From a virus, in the IMG/VR virus record IMGVR_UViG_3300008110_000865, positions 1-23,698 of that record: a stretch of DNA of 23,698 nucleotides. One strand, given 5' to 3'. Each line of letters begins with the position of its first letter. Position 1 is the first letter of the stretch. Below, piece by piece: positions 5,236-12,212 of this stretch. Made by a program: the position numbers and the translations under genes. The notes beneath the pieces are model-generated. The model did no database searches. It worked only from the letters and a program-made list of their open reading frames with translations, and was not told where the DNA came from.

Positions 5236-5952
5236 ATGAAAAACGTAGTATTTAGACAAGGCAATACCATCGTATTGTTCACCTTCGGTAAGACATCCAA
5301 TAAAAAGATTGCTCAGCAAGGCGAGACCATCGTGCAGTCATTCCATTTCAGTCGGTCTCAGTTCGAACTCGCACAAGGTAAGACATCCATGCGAGAGTTC
5401 TTCGGTGCTGATGGGGATGTATGTTTCGATTGTCCTTTCTCAGTGAGTAATGGTGCATCACTATCCGCTTGTTATACTCATAAACTTATGCAGTATAGTG
5501 GATTCCTTTCTTCTCTCCGCTCTATAGGTAAGAAGTACTCATCCTTTGATGACATACCCGATCTGAGCCCCAAACTATTCGAGCAGATAGTTGAGCAGTC
5601 TCGTGGTAAGTACGTCCGCTTCGGTTCATATGGAGAACCTATCCTTATACCATACTCCTTAGTTAACGATATCGTAAGTGTGGCTAAGTCCTGGACTGGG
5701 TACACCCACCAATGGATGAGTTACCCGGAGTTCAGCAAGTTCTTCATGGCTTCGACCCATACACCATGTGGAGAGAGCATGGCTCGTGCCTTTGGATGGA
5801 AGTCATTCGTGGCTACCGAAGACAAGTTAACCGATATGGTCAACTGCCCGGCCTCCGAAGAACAGAACTTTAGAAGTAACTGCTCCAAGTGTGGACTATG
5901 TAGTGGCACTGAGGGTAAGGGAAGTAAATCAGTATTCATTTTAGAACATTAA
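5236..5952 (+). CDS. Cys-cluster protein resembling the phage/plasmid DUF7227-type family
   Basis: 238 aa. Ordered signatures: an early Cys pair 'CFDCPF' (about residue 57), another Cys in 'SACYTHK', then 'VRFGSYGEPILIPY' (about 126-140), 'SWTGYTHQW' (about 152-160), 'FFMAST' and 'GWKSF', and a C-terminal 'NCPASEE ... CSKCGLC.GTEGKG'. From memory this series (R-x-G-x-YG-P, TGYTHQW, CPASEE, C-x-x-C-x-x-C) defines a family widespread in phages and plasmids, of unknown function; a metal or Fe-S cluster is plausible from the cysteines. It is the largest recognisable conserved protein of the small-gene array. The family number is from memory. CTGAGNCCC occurs at 5563-5571. Confidence 0.75.
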   Translation: MKNVVFRQGNTIVLFTFGKTSNKKIAQQGETIVQSFHFSRSQFELAQGKTSMREFFGADGDVCFDCPFSVSNGASLSACYTHKLMQYSGFLSSLRSIGKKYSSFDDIPDLSPKLFEQIVEQSRGKYVRFGSYGEPILIPYSLVNDIVSVAKSWTGYTHQWMSYPEFSKFFMASTHTPCGESMARAFGWKSFVATEDKLTDMVNCPASEEQNFRSNCSKCGLCSGTEGKGSKSVFILEH

Positions 5953-5962
5953 TAATAATCAC

Positions 5963-6133
5963 ATGAACACAGAACAAAAAATCAAAGAAGTAAAAGAACA
6001 AATTCAGCAAGACATTCTTGTAATCCTTGAGTCCTTTGGCGTAGATGAAGCCATGGAAGGCTCGGACTACAACGCTATGGTCACAGCAATGTGCGAATCG
6101 GTAATCGCAAACATCAACAAATTAAATAATTAA
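5963..6133 (+). CDS. hypothetical helical protein, 56 aa
   Basis: A charged helical peptide beginning MNTEQKIKEVKEQIQQDILVILESFG and continuing with an acidic loop and a second helix (MVTAMCESVIANINKLNN). The two-helix layout suggests a small protein-protein adaptor, but no family is recognised. It starts after the array's usual AT-rich leader (AATAATCACATG) and ends 5 nt before the next ATG, so it fits the gene string. Confidence 0.6.
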   Translation: MNTEQKIKEVKEQIQQDILVILESFGVDEAMEGSDYNAMVTAMCESVIANINKLNN

Positions 6134-6138
6134 AGCAT

Positions 6139-6363
6139 ATGGAAAACAAATATTTATTATTCGGACGTGAAGTGTGTAACATCCTATTAAACGAAGACAT
6201 TCATGCAGTCGTTCAGCACATCGAACATTGTAACATTAGTAGTTACGATACCTATGTGCTGAGTCCCAATACCAATCCCTTAGAACTGCTTAGTGAGTAT
6301 GATGGATGGAATGGCTATGCAGTAATATCCGAAGAGGAGTTTAACCTGATCAATGGATTGTAA
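6139..6363 (+). CDS. hypothetical protein, 74 aa
   Basis: A small soluble protein (MENKYLLFGREVCNILLNED...; ends EEEFNLINGL). Helical first half, acidic second half. It contains CTGAGNCCC at 6259-6267, read in frame as Leu-Ser-Pro. It is the last gene before a new promoter at 6383-6412. No family recognised. Confidence 0.65.
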   Translation: MENKYLLFGREVCNILLNEDIHAVVQHIEHCNISSYDTYVLSPNTNPLELLSEYDGWNGYAVISEEEFNLINGL

Positions 6364-6382
6364 AAAATAATTTCAAAAAGTA

Positions 6383-6412
6383 TTGTATTGTAAAAGTAAA
6401 GAACTATATTTG
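6383..6412 (+). promoter_or_regulatory. Bacteroidetes-type promoter inside the small-gene array
   Basis: TTG (6383-6385), 19 bp, TATATTTG (6405-6412). The downstream sequence TTTGCACATCGAAACAACAAAAAC is almost identical to that after the 3287-3294 box. It places the start of the next gene at ATG 6440 rather than at an upstream in-frame codon. Confidence 0.65.
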
Positions 6413-6439
6413 CACATCGAAACAACAAAAACTAAGCAC

Positions 6440-7174
6440 ATGAACTACAAAGACATCACTAAAATCCAAGGCAGATGGTCAGCAAAAGAACTGCAAAACA
6501 TTGCCAAAATCGCAACCATGCTACAAGTAAAGGACTACACACACTACCCAACCGGTGGTGGGTGTGAAAACATTGTACTGCATCTTAATGATGGCAGAGT
6601 AATTGTTTTCGACAACTTTAACGCTGGTGTTCAGTGCAGTAAGATAACCTACAAAGATCTGGAGCATGAGTTCTATAACGATGAACATTACGAGAATTGG
6701 GGATGGATTCCTAATGTAGAAATCAAAGATAACTACAGCAATTGGAGAGCAATCGTTGATGCAATCCTAAATCCTGGAGATTGGAAGTTTGCATACGAGA
6801 ATGAAGATGGTACACATAATATCCATACTCTCATCATCGAAAAATTCGAATCTTCCGACCGCACGATCATTTTGTTCATTGACAAGTTTCGCCAATTGAT
6901 TGGCGTGAACTTCTACCAAGGATGGTATGAAAAACCTTTGGAAGATTTTATGACCCCAAATTCAAAACTTACAAAGTATGTGATAGAAAATCTATTGGAA
7001 CTTTGGGATGATGATGTGCTGTTAATCCATCCGCACCCGGAGTATAATGACATTATAGCAAACATAAACACAGCGTGCGAATTTTGGTTAGACATCCGCT
7101 TAGAGATAGATAAAATCGAAGACCAGATCACAGAATTAAATTGCAGATTGAAACAATTAAAAGACATAGCATAA
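6440..7174 (+). CDS. hypothetical protein, 244 aa, with C-terminal coiled coil
   Basis: Begins MNYKDITKIQGRWSAKELQ. The middle is rich in aromatic and acidic residues; the last 40 residues (IRLEIDKIEDQITELNCRLKQL) form a clear heptad-like coiled coil, suggesting oligomerisation. The upstream in-frame ATG 6383 was rejected because it lies within the promoter. The stop overlaps the next start by one base (TAATG). It heads a co-directional run of about 20 genes. No family recognised. Confidence 0.75.
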   Translation: MNYKDITKIQGRWSAKELQNIAKIATMLQVKDYTHYPTGGGCENIVLHLNDGRVIVFDNFNAGVQCSKITYKDLEHEFYNDEHYENWGWIPNVEIKDNYSNWRAIVDAILNPGDWKFAYENEDGTHNIHTLIIEKFESSDRTIILFIDKFRQLIGVNFYQGWYEKPLEDFMTPNSKLTKYVIENLLELWDDDVLLIHPHPEYNDIIANINTACEFWLDIRLEIDKIEDQITELNCRLKQLKDIA

Positions 7175-7425
7175 TGATACAGCAAAAGCAAAAAACACAC
7201 AGACCGATTCACGAAATCGCAAGAGAGATTCGCCAAGATTGGCAGAAAGTAAATTATGGTGCTAAGCCATATCTCGAAGTCATGGAGTTCTTAACCCATA
7301 AGGATGAGATGTATATGTATGACCGAGCAGATAACTTAATCCGATACTTTCTATCCAACGCAACATCATGGAAAGGCGAGACAGCAAAGAGAATTAAAAA
7401 AGAATTGAAACAACTAATTAAATAA
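7174..7425 (+). CDS. hypothetical protein, 83 aa
   Basis: Starts MIQQKQKTHRPIHEIAREIRQDW at the TAATG junction with the previous gene. The motif 'IHEIAREIR.DW..V.YGA.PYLEVM' recurs, as far as I recall, in small proteins of gut phages and mobile elements, with no known function. Mostly helical and basic; the C-terminus is lysine-rich (ETAKRIKKELKQLIK), compatible with nucleic-acid contact but not evidence for it. The in-frame start at 7141 was rejected because it lies within the upstream gene. Confidence 0.7.
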   Translation: MIQQKQKTHRPIHEIAREIRQDWQKVNYGAKPYLEVMEFLTHKDEMYMYDRADNLIRYFLSNATSWKGETAKRIKKELKQLIK

Positions 7426-7432
7426 TAAAAAC

Positions 7433-7678
7433 ATGAGCACAGAACAGAACCTCAGAGACATGATTGATAGTTGCTATACCTATGGTGGCTATACAAGAGA
7501 CACTTGGAATTTTGAAAGATACATAACGCCATATCGTGAAGCACTTGGCGAAGATAGATTTAATCAGGTGTATGATGAACACGTTAAGAATCTGCAAGAG
7601 AACTTTGAAATACATCACAACGTGTATACCGATTCAGAAGGATGCACATACAATAGTCTAGTAAAAAAAATTAAATAG
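7433..7678 (+). CDS. hypothetical protein, 81 aa
   Basis: Soluble, Tyr-rich protein (SCYTYGGYTRDTWNFERYITPYREAL) with a helical middle and a lysine tail. It starts 7 nt after the previous gene with an AT-rich leader. Function unknown. Confidence 0.65.
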   Translation: MSTEQNLRDMIDSCYTYGGYTRDTWNFERYITPYREALGEDRFNQVYDEHVKNLQENFEIHHNVYTDSEGCTYNSLVKKIK

Positions 7679-7680
7679 TC

Positions 7681-7935
7681 ATGAATAAAAAACAAGCAAT
7701 CGAAATCATTAAGTCCGGGCTCTTCTTTAGTGCAGAGTTCATTAAGAAAGATGGTAGTGTACGCAAAGTCCGTGCAAGATCAGGAGTAAAAAAGTATCTG
7801 AAACCCAATGCAAAACCTCGCACGTACAACCCTAGTGAACTCGGCTACATTACAATCTTTGACTTAGACAAAGAAGACTACAGACTCATTAACCTACAAA
7901 CATTAACCAAAGTAAATAGAAAGGAAGTTAAATGA
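7681..7935 (+). CDS. small SH3-like beta-barrel protein, 84 aa
   Basis: An N-terminal helix (KKQAIEIIKSGLFFSAEFIKKDGS) precedes a basic strand-rich stretch (VRKVRARSGVKKYL) and a final strand block (YITIFDLDKEDYRLINLQTLTKV). This order matches small phage proteins annotated as SH3 beta-barrel fold proteins, which I recall from Bacteroidetes phages; such barrels often bind nucleic acid or mediate protein contacts. The stop overlaps the next ATG (ATGA). The fold is inferred by pattern only. Confidence 0.7.
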   Translation: MNKKQAIEIIKSGLFFSAEFIKKDGSVRKVRARSGVKKYLKPNAKPRTYNPSELGYITIFDLDKEDYRLINLQTLTKVNRKEVK

Positions 7936-8072
7936 TATTCACAAGCAATCTCTTCTTTTGGGGAGAAGTAAAACGTAAGCCCCACGATGCAAGTGGTATC
8001 ACTAATCCAGAAGATTGGATGTGGTGGAGACAGCATGGCATCTTTTATCCTAAATTCAAAATCATTAGATAA
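7932..8072 (+). CDS. hypothetical protein, 46 aa
   Basis: The ATGA overlap with the preceding gene and one base before the next ATG show it fits the gene string. The peptide is aromatic-rich (NLFFWGEVKR; EDWMWWRQHGIFYPKFKIIR) with many Trp. It is too short to assign. Coding is supported mainly by the overlap arrangement. Confidence 0.55.
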   Translation: MIFTSNLFFWGEVKRKPHDASGITNPEDWMWWRQHGIFYPKFKIIR

Positions 8073-8073
8073 T

Positions 8074-8322
8074 ATGGAGACAATAATTATTGCAGATGTT
8101 TATGTATCCGACATGGGTTATTCAGTTGAATCTTTCTTCCGGGACTACGCAGTGGAATGGAGAGATGTAAGTAATCTCAGCGAAGATATATGTCGCATAG
8201 AAGATATTGAGGACATTGCTGAGTACGAAAAACTGAGCCCCAAACACAAAGAAATAATCGAAGAAATAAAATCCAAAGTAAAACTATTAAACGCATCCTA
8301 CATAAGACTAGTTAACGTATGA
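8074..8322 (+). CDS. hypothetical acidic protein, 82 aa
   Basis: Starts METIIIADVYVSDMGYSVE; an upstream in-frame start at 7987 was rejected because it lies wholly inside the 46-aa gene. Acidic helix-rich C-terminal half ending in a lysine-rich helix. CTGAGNCCC occurs at 8233-8241 and is read as Leu-Ser-Pro. The stop overlaps the next ATG by 4 nt. Function unknown. Confidence 0.65.
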   Translation: METIIIADVYVSDMGYSVESFFRDYAVEWRDVSNLSEDICRIEDIEDIAEYEKLSPKHKEIIEEIKSKVKLLNASYIRLVNV

Positions 8323-8591
8323 AAAAAGTAACCATCACAACACGAGCAGTCTACCACAAAATTGCATCAGTATCTATTGATGTACCGGCAGACATTCCTA
8401 ATGACAAAGTACAAGATTGGATTTGGGAGAACGAGCATCTATTCACCGATGATCTGGACAAGAAGTTAAGCGAAGCACCCTACGAATTCGGCTTCGGTCT
8501 CAGCGATAACATGGACTGGATAGACCAAGAGTCGGAGTCACGATACGATGTAGAAGAAAACGGAGAGATTACATACGGAGGACATATATAA
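8319..8591 (+). CDS. hypothetical protein, 90 aa
   Basis: A beta-strand start (KKVTITTRAVYHKIASVSIDVP) followed by an acidic, helical and loop-rich portion (DDLDKKLSE; ESRYDVEENGEI). The first strand pair is typical of small phage accessory proteins. ATGA overlap with the upstream gene. No family recognised. Confidence 0.65.
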   Translation: MKKVTITTRAVYHKIASVSIDVPADIPNDKVQDWIWENEHLFTDDLDKKLSEAPYEFGFGLSDNMDWIDQESESRYDVEENGEITYGGHI

Positions 8592-8603
8592 AATAATAAA
8601 CAC

Positions 8604-8825
8604 ATGAAAAACATTTTTGGTTTAGACGCTTATCCCATATTTATTATGTGGGAACAATTGAACTTGAATAACTTCTTAGATGATATGGCTTTAGATGAAA
8701 GCTGGGAACACTCTTGCTTGCACTATGGCATATTTCTACAAAGTGAATTCAATAAAGAATCAGAATCAGAATACGAGTGCATCAGAAAATATGTGCAGTC
8801 ATTAGTACAATTTTACATCAATTAA
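8604..8825 (+). CDS. hypothetical protein, 73 aa
   Basis: Acidic soluble protein (MKNIFGLDAYPIFIMWEQL...; DESWEHSCLHYGIF) ending in a helix (CIRKYVQSLVQFYIN). AT-rich leader ATAATAAACACATG; 4 nt before the next gene. Function unknown. Confidence 0.6.
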   Translation: MKNIFGLDAYPIFIMWEQLNLNNFLDDMALDESWEHSCLHYGIFLQSEFNKESESEYECIRKYVQSLVQFYIN

Positions 8826-8829
8826 TCAC

Positions 8830-9177
8830 ATGGCAAACAATTGTTATAATTTCGCAACCTTAATTGGTTCTAAAGAAAGTTTAGACTTGCTCGAAGCAAG
8901 GTTAATCGAAAGCAAAAAAGAAACACCACACTTGTGGTATGGTTCGTTTCACGAAGTTCTTAACATCCCTATCGTAGAGGATGGCAATTCATATCAAGAC
9001 TTCGGCACACGATGGTTCGATGCTGAATGGAACAGAGAGTCCGATACCGAAGCTAGGCTGAGTGGCGATAGTGCATGGTCTCCACCATCCGAGTTCTTCC
9101 GTAAATTGTCTGATGTATATCAGCTGGCAATTGAATCCGAATACGAAGAACCGGGATGTGACTTTGGTGGTTGCTAA
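8830..9177 (+). CDS. YubB/DUF1281-like ferredoxin-fold protein, possibly frameshifted at its end
   Basis: 115 aa beginning MANNCYNFATLIGSKESLDLLEARL, the 'MAN.C.N...I.G....L..L' signature of YubB/DUF1281-like proteins common in plasmids and phages. The later 'FGTRWFDAEW', 'SGDSAWSPPSEFF' and 'ESEYEEPGCDFGG' also fit that family, where 'SAWSPP' and 'YEEPG' are conserved. In relatives the chain continues past the 'EPG.' motif, whereas here it stops at once. The alternative frame stays open to 9259 with plausible protein (SPKEIEEIKEQFN). Function of the family is unknown. Confidence 0.75.
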   Translation: MANNCYNFATLIGSKESLDLLEARLIESKKETPHLWYGSFHEVLNIPIVEDGNSYQDFGTRWFDAEWNRESDTEARLSGDSAWSPPSEFFRKLSDVYQLAIESEYEEPGCDFGGC

Positions 9178-9281
9178 GCACAATGAGGATGTAGTTCAGG
9201 CACTGAGTCCCAAAGAAATAGAAGAAATCAAAGAACAATTTAACACAATAACAAAGTAATAAATCAAACAAATCAAAAACC

Positions 9282-9857
9282 ATGAATAACCTAACTAAAT
9301 TTCAAAACCAATTGATTGCAGATTTGCAAAACGAATTCGCAAAGTTAAACCCACCGGCAACACAAGATTCTGGAAGGTTCAGTATCGCATCCTTAAAGAA
9401 AGATGTGCAAGAGGTGGATGCGTTTAAGAAGTCCATATGGGATTACAATATAAAGATGTCTGCCATGCTAAAAGAAAGTATGCTTGAGCAGATAGAACAA
9501 TTCAACAAAGAGTTCGCCCCGGTCAACTTGTATTTCGATAAGAAACTTCGTATGTTCTCAGAAGATTCGGATTACTATTATGCTAAGAATCCCTACCACG
9601 CAGAAACACAATTGAGTTTTGAGAAACAAGAATACGTAGGGTTGTATGTTCTTTTTAACACCACACGAGTAACAATTACAACATCGTGCGAGACTATTAG
9701 CATGAGTAAAATCAAAGGATTGCTATGGTCAACACGAGGTTGGATTCATAGAAATGAATCGGACGCAGTTCACTACGCAACCTTAGATGACTTCGTTCAG
9801 CAGAATAAAAACTTTCAAAGAAAGATTACAAACGAGTATAACAATTTAACGAAGTAA
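9282..9857 (+). CDS. hypothetical protein, 191 aa
   Basis: Helical first half (MNNLTKFQNQLIADLQNEFAKL...; 'SIWDYNIKMSAMLKESMLEQIEQFNKEF') suggests a coiled segment. The second half is strand-rich (YVGLYVLFNTTRVTITTSCETISM), and a final basic helix precedes the stop. No domain recognised. It begins 20-odd bases after the possible frameshifted end of the previous gene and is 4 nt upstream of the next ATG. Confidence 0.7.
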   Translation: MNNLTKFQNQLIADLQNEFAKLNPPATQDSGRFSIASLKKDVQEVDAFKKSIWDYNIKMSAMLKESMLEQIEQFNKEFAPVNLYFDKKLRMFSEDSDYYYAKNPYHAETQLSFEKQEYVGLYVLFNTTRVTITTSCETISMSKIKGLLWSTRGWIHRNESDAVHYATLDDFVQQNKNFQRKITNEYNNLTK

Positions 9858-9861
9858 AACC

Positions 9862-10104
9862 ATGAAGAACAAAAACAATATGAGTAAGAAAATTGAAAAT
9901 GCAAAGAAAGTCCTAAAGGATGCTGGCTATTATGTCGATAACCTTTGGCACATCAATGATGTAAAACAAAATTACAAAGTAAGTGATGATGAAGCCTACA
10001 AGATATTGGATGTAGCACTTACAAGTGATTGGATTACTGAGCGTACATTCGAAATGATAAATGATGTAAGGATAGATTTAATTAATTCAATAGATGAGCA
10101 ATAA
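9862..10104 (+). CDS. conserved phage-type hypothetical protein, 80 aa
   Basis: After a Lys/Asn-rich start (a second in-frame ATG 18 nt on could be used) comes 'AKKVLKDAGYYVDNLWHINDVKQNYKVSDDEAYKILDVALTS' in pieces: a helix, 'GYYVDNLWH.NDV', then a helix with 'D.EAY.ILD.AL'. I recall this pattern as a recurrent small domain in phage and plasmid genomes with no known function. It overlaps the next gene by 11 nt. Confidence 0.7.
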   Translation: MKNKNNMSKKIENAKKVLKDAGYYVDNLWHINDVKQNYKVSDDEAYKILDVALTSDWITERTFEMINDVRIDLINSIDEQ

Positions 10105-10318
10105 ACAATACGATGTGCTGAGCCCGGATGGGTTCAGCATATCATTCTCACAGACCTACTCTTCTCCAGAAGAGGCATACAAAGCCACATTGGAATGGGC
10201 AAAACGATACGAGAGACAAGGTTACTACAGCAGTGTAGACTATGGCAGAATTTTGGTTATTGATCTCCCGGATTTCTGCAAATTAATTCAAGTAGATCAG
10301 GAAGGAATAATGGTTTAG
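10094..10318 (+). CDS. hypothetical protein, 74 aa, 3' end rebuilt by a repeat
   Basis: Soluble small protein (QYDVLSPDGFSISFSQTYSSPEEAYKA; ends QVDQEGIMV). The last 11 residues are encoded by the first copy of a 33-bp repeat. The second copy at 10614-10646 in the same frame would read LIQVDQEGLMV and stop, so that copy looks like the original gene end. A near-match of the CTGAGNCCC motif is at 10118. Overlaps the upstream gene by 11 nt. Function unknown. Confidence 0.65.
   Translation: MSNKQYDVLSPDGFSISFSQTYSSPEEAYKATLEWAKRYERQGYYSSVDYGRILVIDLPDFCKLIQVDQEGIMV
10282..10314 (+). repeat. 33-bp direct repeat, copy 1
   Basis: ATTAATTCAAGTAGATCAGG continuing to AAGGAATAATGGT; repeated at 10614-10646 with one mismatch. 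It encodes the C-terminus of the gene ending at 10318 and includes AGGAAGG, a possible ribosome-binding site for the next start. Confidence 0.9.
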
Positions 10319-10321
10319 GTC

Positions 10322-10618
10322 ATGAAAGCAACACTAGATTACTGGAATCCGAGAAGTGAAGATGTTGTTACCCAAGATGGTTTTCGTTATGTTAAAACAG
10401 AATCGGTTATTACCAACACAAAGGACATTGAGGACGAAACCGAGATAGGTTTGTTTGAGCAGTTCTACAAACTTAACAATAGTTTGAGATATTGCAATGG
10501 TTCTTATTACAAGTTCCAAGACAAACAATGGGAACAGAAGTACCAAGCATGGTTGAAGTCGGACGATTATAAAAAGAAAAGTTTTAATCTTTATTACGGG
10601 AACGGGGTTGTTGATTAA
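10322..10618 (+). CDS. hypothetical protein, 98 aa, on an inserted segment
   Basis: Starts MKATLDYWNPRSEDVVTQDGF; aromatic and charged residues throughout (LRYCNGSYYKFQDKQWEQKYQAW), basic C-terminal stretch (YKKKSFNLYYGNG). It sits precisely between two copies of a 33-bp repeat, so it looks like a recently inserted accessory gene. AGGAAGG in the first repeat copy lies about 14-19 nt before its ATG. No family recognised. Confidence 0.65.
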   Translation: MKATLDYWNPRSEDVVTQDGFRYVKTESVITNTKDIEDETEIGLFEQFYKLNNSLRYCNGSYYKFQDKQWEQKYQAWLKSDDYKKKSFNLYYGNGVVD

Positions 10619-10646
10619 TTCAAGTAGATCAGGAAGGATTAATGGT
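10614..10646 (+). repeat. 33-bp direct repeat, copy 2
   Basis: Differs from 10282-10314 by a single A-to-T change. It directly abuts ATG 10647 and supplies AGGAAGG as ribosome-binding site. Read in the frame of copy 1 it ends LMV-stop with TGA overlapping ATG 10647 (ATGA), the typical junction of this genome. Confidence 0.9.
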
Positions 10647-11207
10647 ATGAAATTCGAAACATTTTGCCCCTTATTTCCCGGCTTTTACGGAACACTCTTT
10701 GAAGCCGATGAGACCAATGAGATTTACTCCCATAACCAAGAGCATGACACTGACCTAAATTACGATGATTTCGAATGGGATTACGAAGATTACAAAAACA
10801 GAGTAGCATCTGCTTTTGTTGAACGCTTCGAGCGTGAATTCAAAGATATATTTCCCATCGAAGCTACATTCCAAAAAGTTAACAGTCCAAAGTATTATAA
10901 CTTCTCCAATGATACCATATATATCGAAGTAGAAATGAACTTCCTAAAGTTTATGGTATTGGTAAACGATAACAAGGAAAATATTAGGCAGTACATCAAG
11001 GACAATTACACAAGTCGGAGCGGTTATATCAGTTACCATAGCAATGATGTTGAAGATTGGTGCAATCCGGATTACATCATGGAGAGGCCAGGACATAGGA
11101 TTGGGGCTCTGATGGAAGCACTTGCTACCCATTACATGGATACCGATAATATTATCTATTGGGTAGACAGCGAAATGTATATTAACTACGAAGTAAAAGA
11201 ACAATAA
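10647..11207 (+). CDS. hypothetical acidic protein, 186 aa
   Basis: Starts MKFETFCPLFPGFYGTLFEADE, where 'FYGTLFE' and the following acidic stretch (DLNYDDFEWDYEDYKNRVA) are prominent. Later come a strand block (NDTIYIEVEMNFLKFMVLV) and a C-terminal 'ALMEALATHYMDTDNIIYWV'. The pattern 'CP.FPGFYGT..E..E' is familiar to me from hypothetical proteins of gut phages and mobile elements. ATG 10647 is chosen because AGGAAGG lies at a proper distance; the in-frame start at 10608 is inside the upstream gene. Function unknown. Confidence 0.7.
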   Translation: MKFETFCPLFPGFYGTLFEADETNEIYSHNQEHDTDLNYDDFEWDYEDYKNRVASAFVERFEREFKDIFPIEATFQKVNSPKYYNFSNDTIYIEVEMNFLKFMVLVNDNKENIRQYIKDNYTSRSGYISYHSNDVEDWCNPDYIMERPGHRIGALMEALATHYMDTDNIIYWVDSEMYINYEVKEQ

Positions 11208-11210
11208 ACC

Positions 11211-11519
11211 ATGTACACAATTAAACACACACCAAGTAATCAAACTGAAGAAAAGTTTGCGACAATTGACATTGAGTCAGTAGAAAAATTATATGTAGGC
11301 AAAGGCAACTGCTGTAGATGTGGATGCCGGGGCGAGTATTATTATCTTGAACAATATAGAGATAAGATTCAAAGGTCACTCAAAAAGATGGCTTCAGGTA
11401 AGTATCAAATCGAATCCATAGATGATTACATTTTCGATATGACCATATCAGAAACCTATGATGACTTTGGAGATTTGAAAGCAAGTAGAGTACATACCAT
11501 TTATCTTAAAGAAAAATAA
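11211..11519 (+). CDS. hypothetical protein with Cys-rich knuckle, 102 aa
   Basis: Around residue 30 it has 'GKGNCCRCGCRGEYYY', four cysteines in a CC-x-C-x-C arrangement suggesting metal binding. After it come a basic helix (RDKIQRSLKKMASG) and a strand-rich end. I recall similar 'VGK.NCCRCGC.GEY' proteins in Bacteroidetes phages, without function. 3 nt downstream of the previous gene and 2 nt from the next. Confidence 0.7.
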   Translation: MYTIKHTPSNQTEEKFATIDIESVEKLYVGKGNCCRCGCRGEYYYLEQYRDKIQRSLKKMASGKYQIESIDDYIFDMTISETYDDFGDLKASRVHTIYLKEK

Positions 11520-11521
11520 TC

Positions 11522-11803
11522 ATGAATAAAACACAATTAATCGATGCTTTGGAGAAGCAATTCCCAACAATTCACATCCTCCCGGATAACACCGGTTGGG
11601 TTGCAAAGAGCGATACATCCTTTGCCGTATCTGCCGAGCATTACTCCTTCGATTCAAGAGGATACGATTTGCTAAATTACTGGACAGAAAATTATGAACA
11701 CTACGAGTTGGGAGTAAGTAATGAATTAGTAAGTTTCCTTGATGATGCTGGATGGTATGCCGAGTGGGTTAATCCGGGAGTCGTTGCAATCGTGAAAGAT
11801 TAA
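11522..11803 (+). CDS. hypothetical protein, 93 aa
   Basis: Soluble acidic protein. N-terminal helix (NKTQLIDALEKQFPTIHILPD), central 'ISAEHYSFDSRGYDLLNYWTENYEHYELG'-like aromatic part, and a C-terminal 'LDDAGWYAEWVNPGVVAIVKD'. The ending 'DAG.Y.EWVNPG...' is reminiscent of small plasmid/phage proteins, but I cannot name a family. Confidence 0.65.
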   Translation: MNKTQLIDALEKQFPTIHILPDNTGWVAKSDTSFAVSAEHYSFDSRGYDLLNYWTENYEHYELGVSNELVSFLDDAGWYAEWVNPGVVAIVKD

Positions 11804-11813
11804 AATAAATAAA

Positions 11814-12212
11814 ATGAAAAATATAATAAACAAATTGATTGATCAGGGTAGCGTGGAATTTAATCCGTTCACCTTGCAAACAAAGGTACAGCGTTACTCA
11901 TTTTGTGTAGGCTACAGCGAGGACGATTTAATCGATAGCGTAACTCCTGAAAGTATTATTGAAGACCTGATCGAGAATGCAAAGGACATTCGTAGTGAGA
12001 TTGTTCCTGACTGCCCGGAAGAAAACTTCTTCTGCATCGTGTACGCAATGGATTCAACCTACACAATTTATTTTCAATGGGGCTCAGAAAATCTCAAGGA
12101 AACAATCAAGTACGCCCTGGAGTATGATGAGAATGAAATACTGGACATTAAGTATGGAGAGTACATGGCAATTGATCAGGAAGGAAATATAATAGACAAT
12201 GGAGAAGATTGA
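11814..12212 (+). CDS. hypothetical acidic protein, 132 aa
   Basis: Strongly acidic, with a Cys-containing middle (PDCPEENFFCIVYAMD) and strand-like 'STYTIYFQWGSENL'. The C-terminus 'IDQEGNIID' resembles the 'VDQEGIMV' end of the protein encoded at 10094-10318, hinting at a shared C-terminal module. It overlaps the next gene by 14 nt. A reverse CTGAGNCCC copy is at 12079-12087. Function unknown. Confidence 0.65.
   Translation: MKNIINKLIDQGSVEFNPFTLQTKVQRYSFCVGYSEDDLIDSVTPESIIEDLIENAKDIRSEIVPDCPEENFFCIVYAMDSTYTIYFQWGSENLKETIKYALEYDENEILDIKYGEYMAIDQEGNIIDNGED

Noticed and set aside
9062-9259. Stand-alone gene starting at ATG 9062
   Set aside because: Its start lies inside the YubB-like gene out of frame; only its last third looks protein-like, which is better explained as a frameshifted extension.
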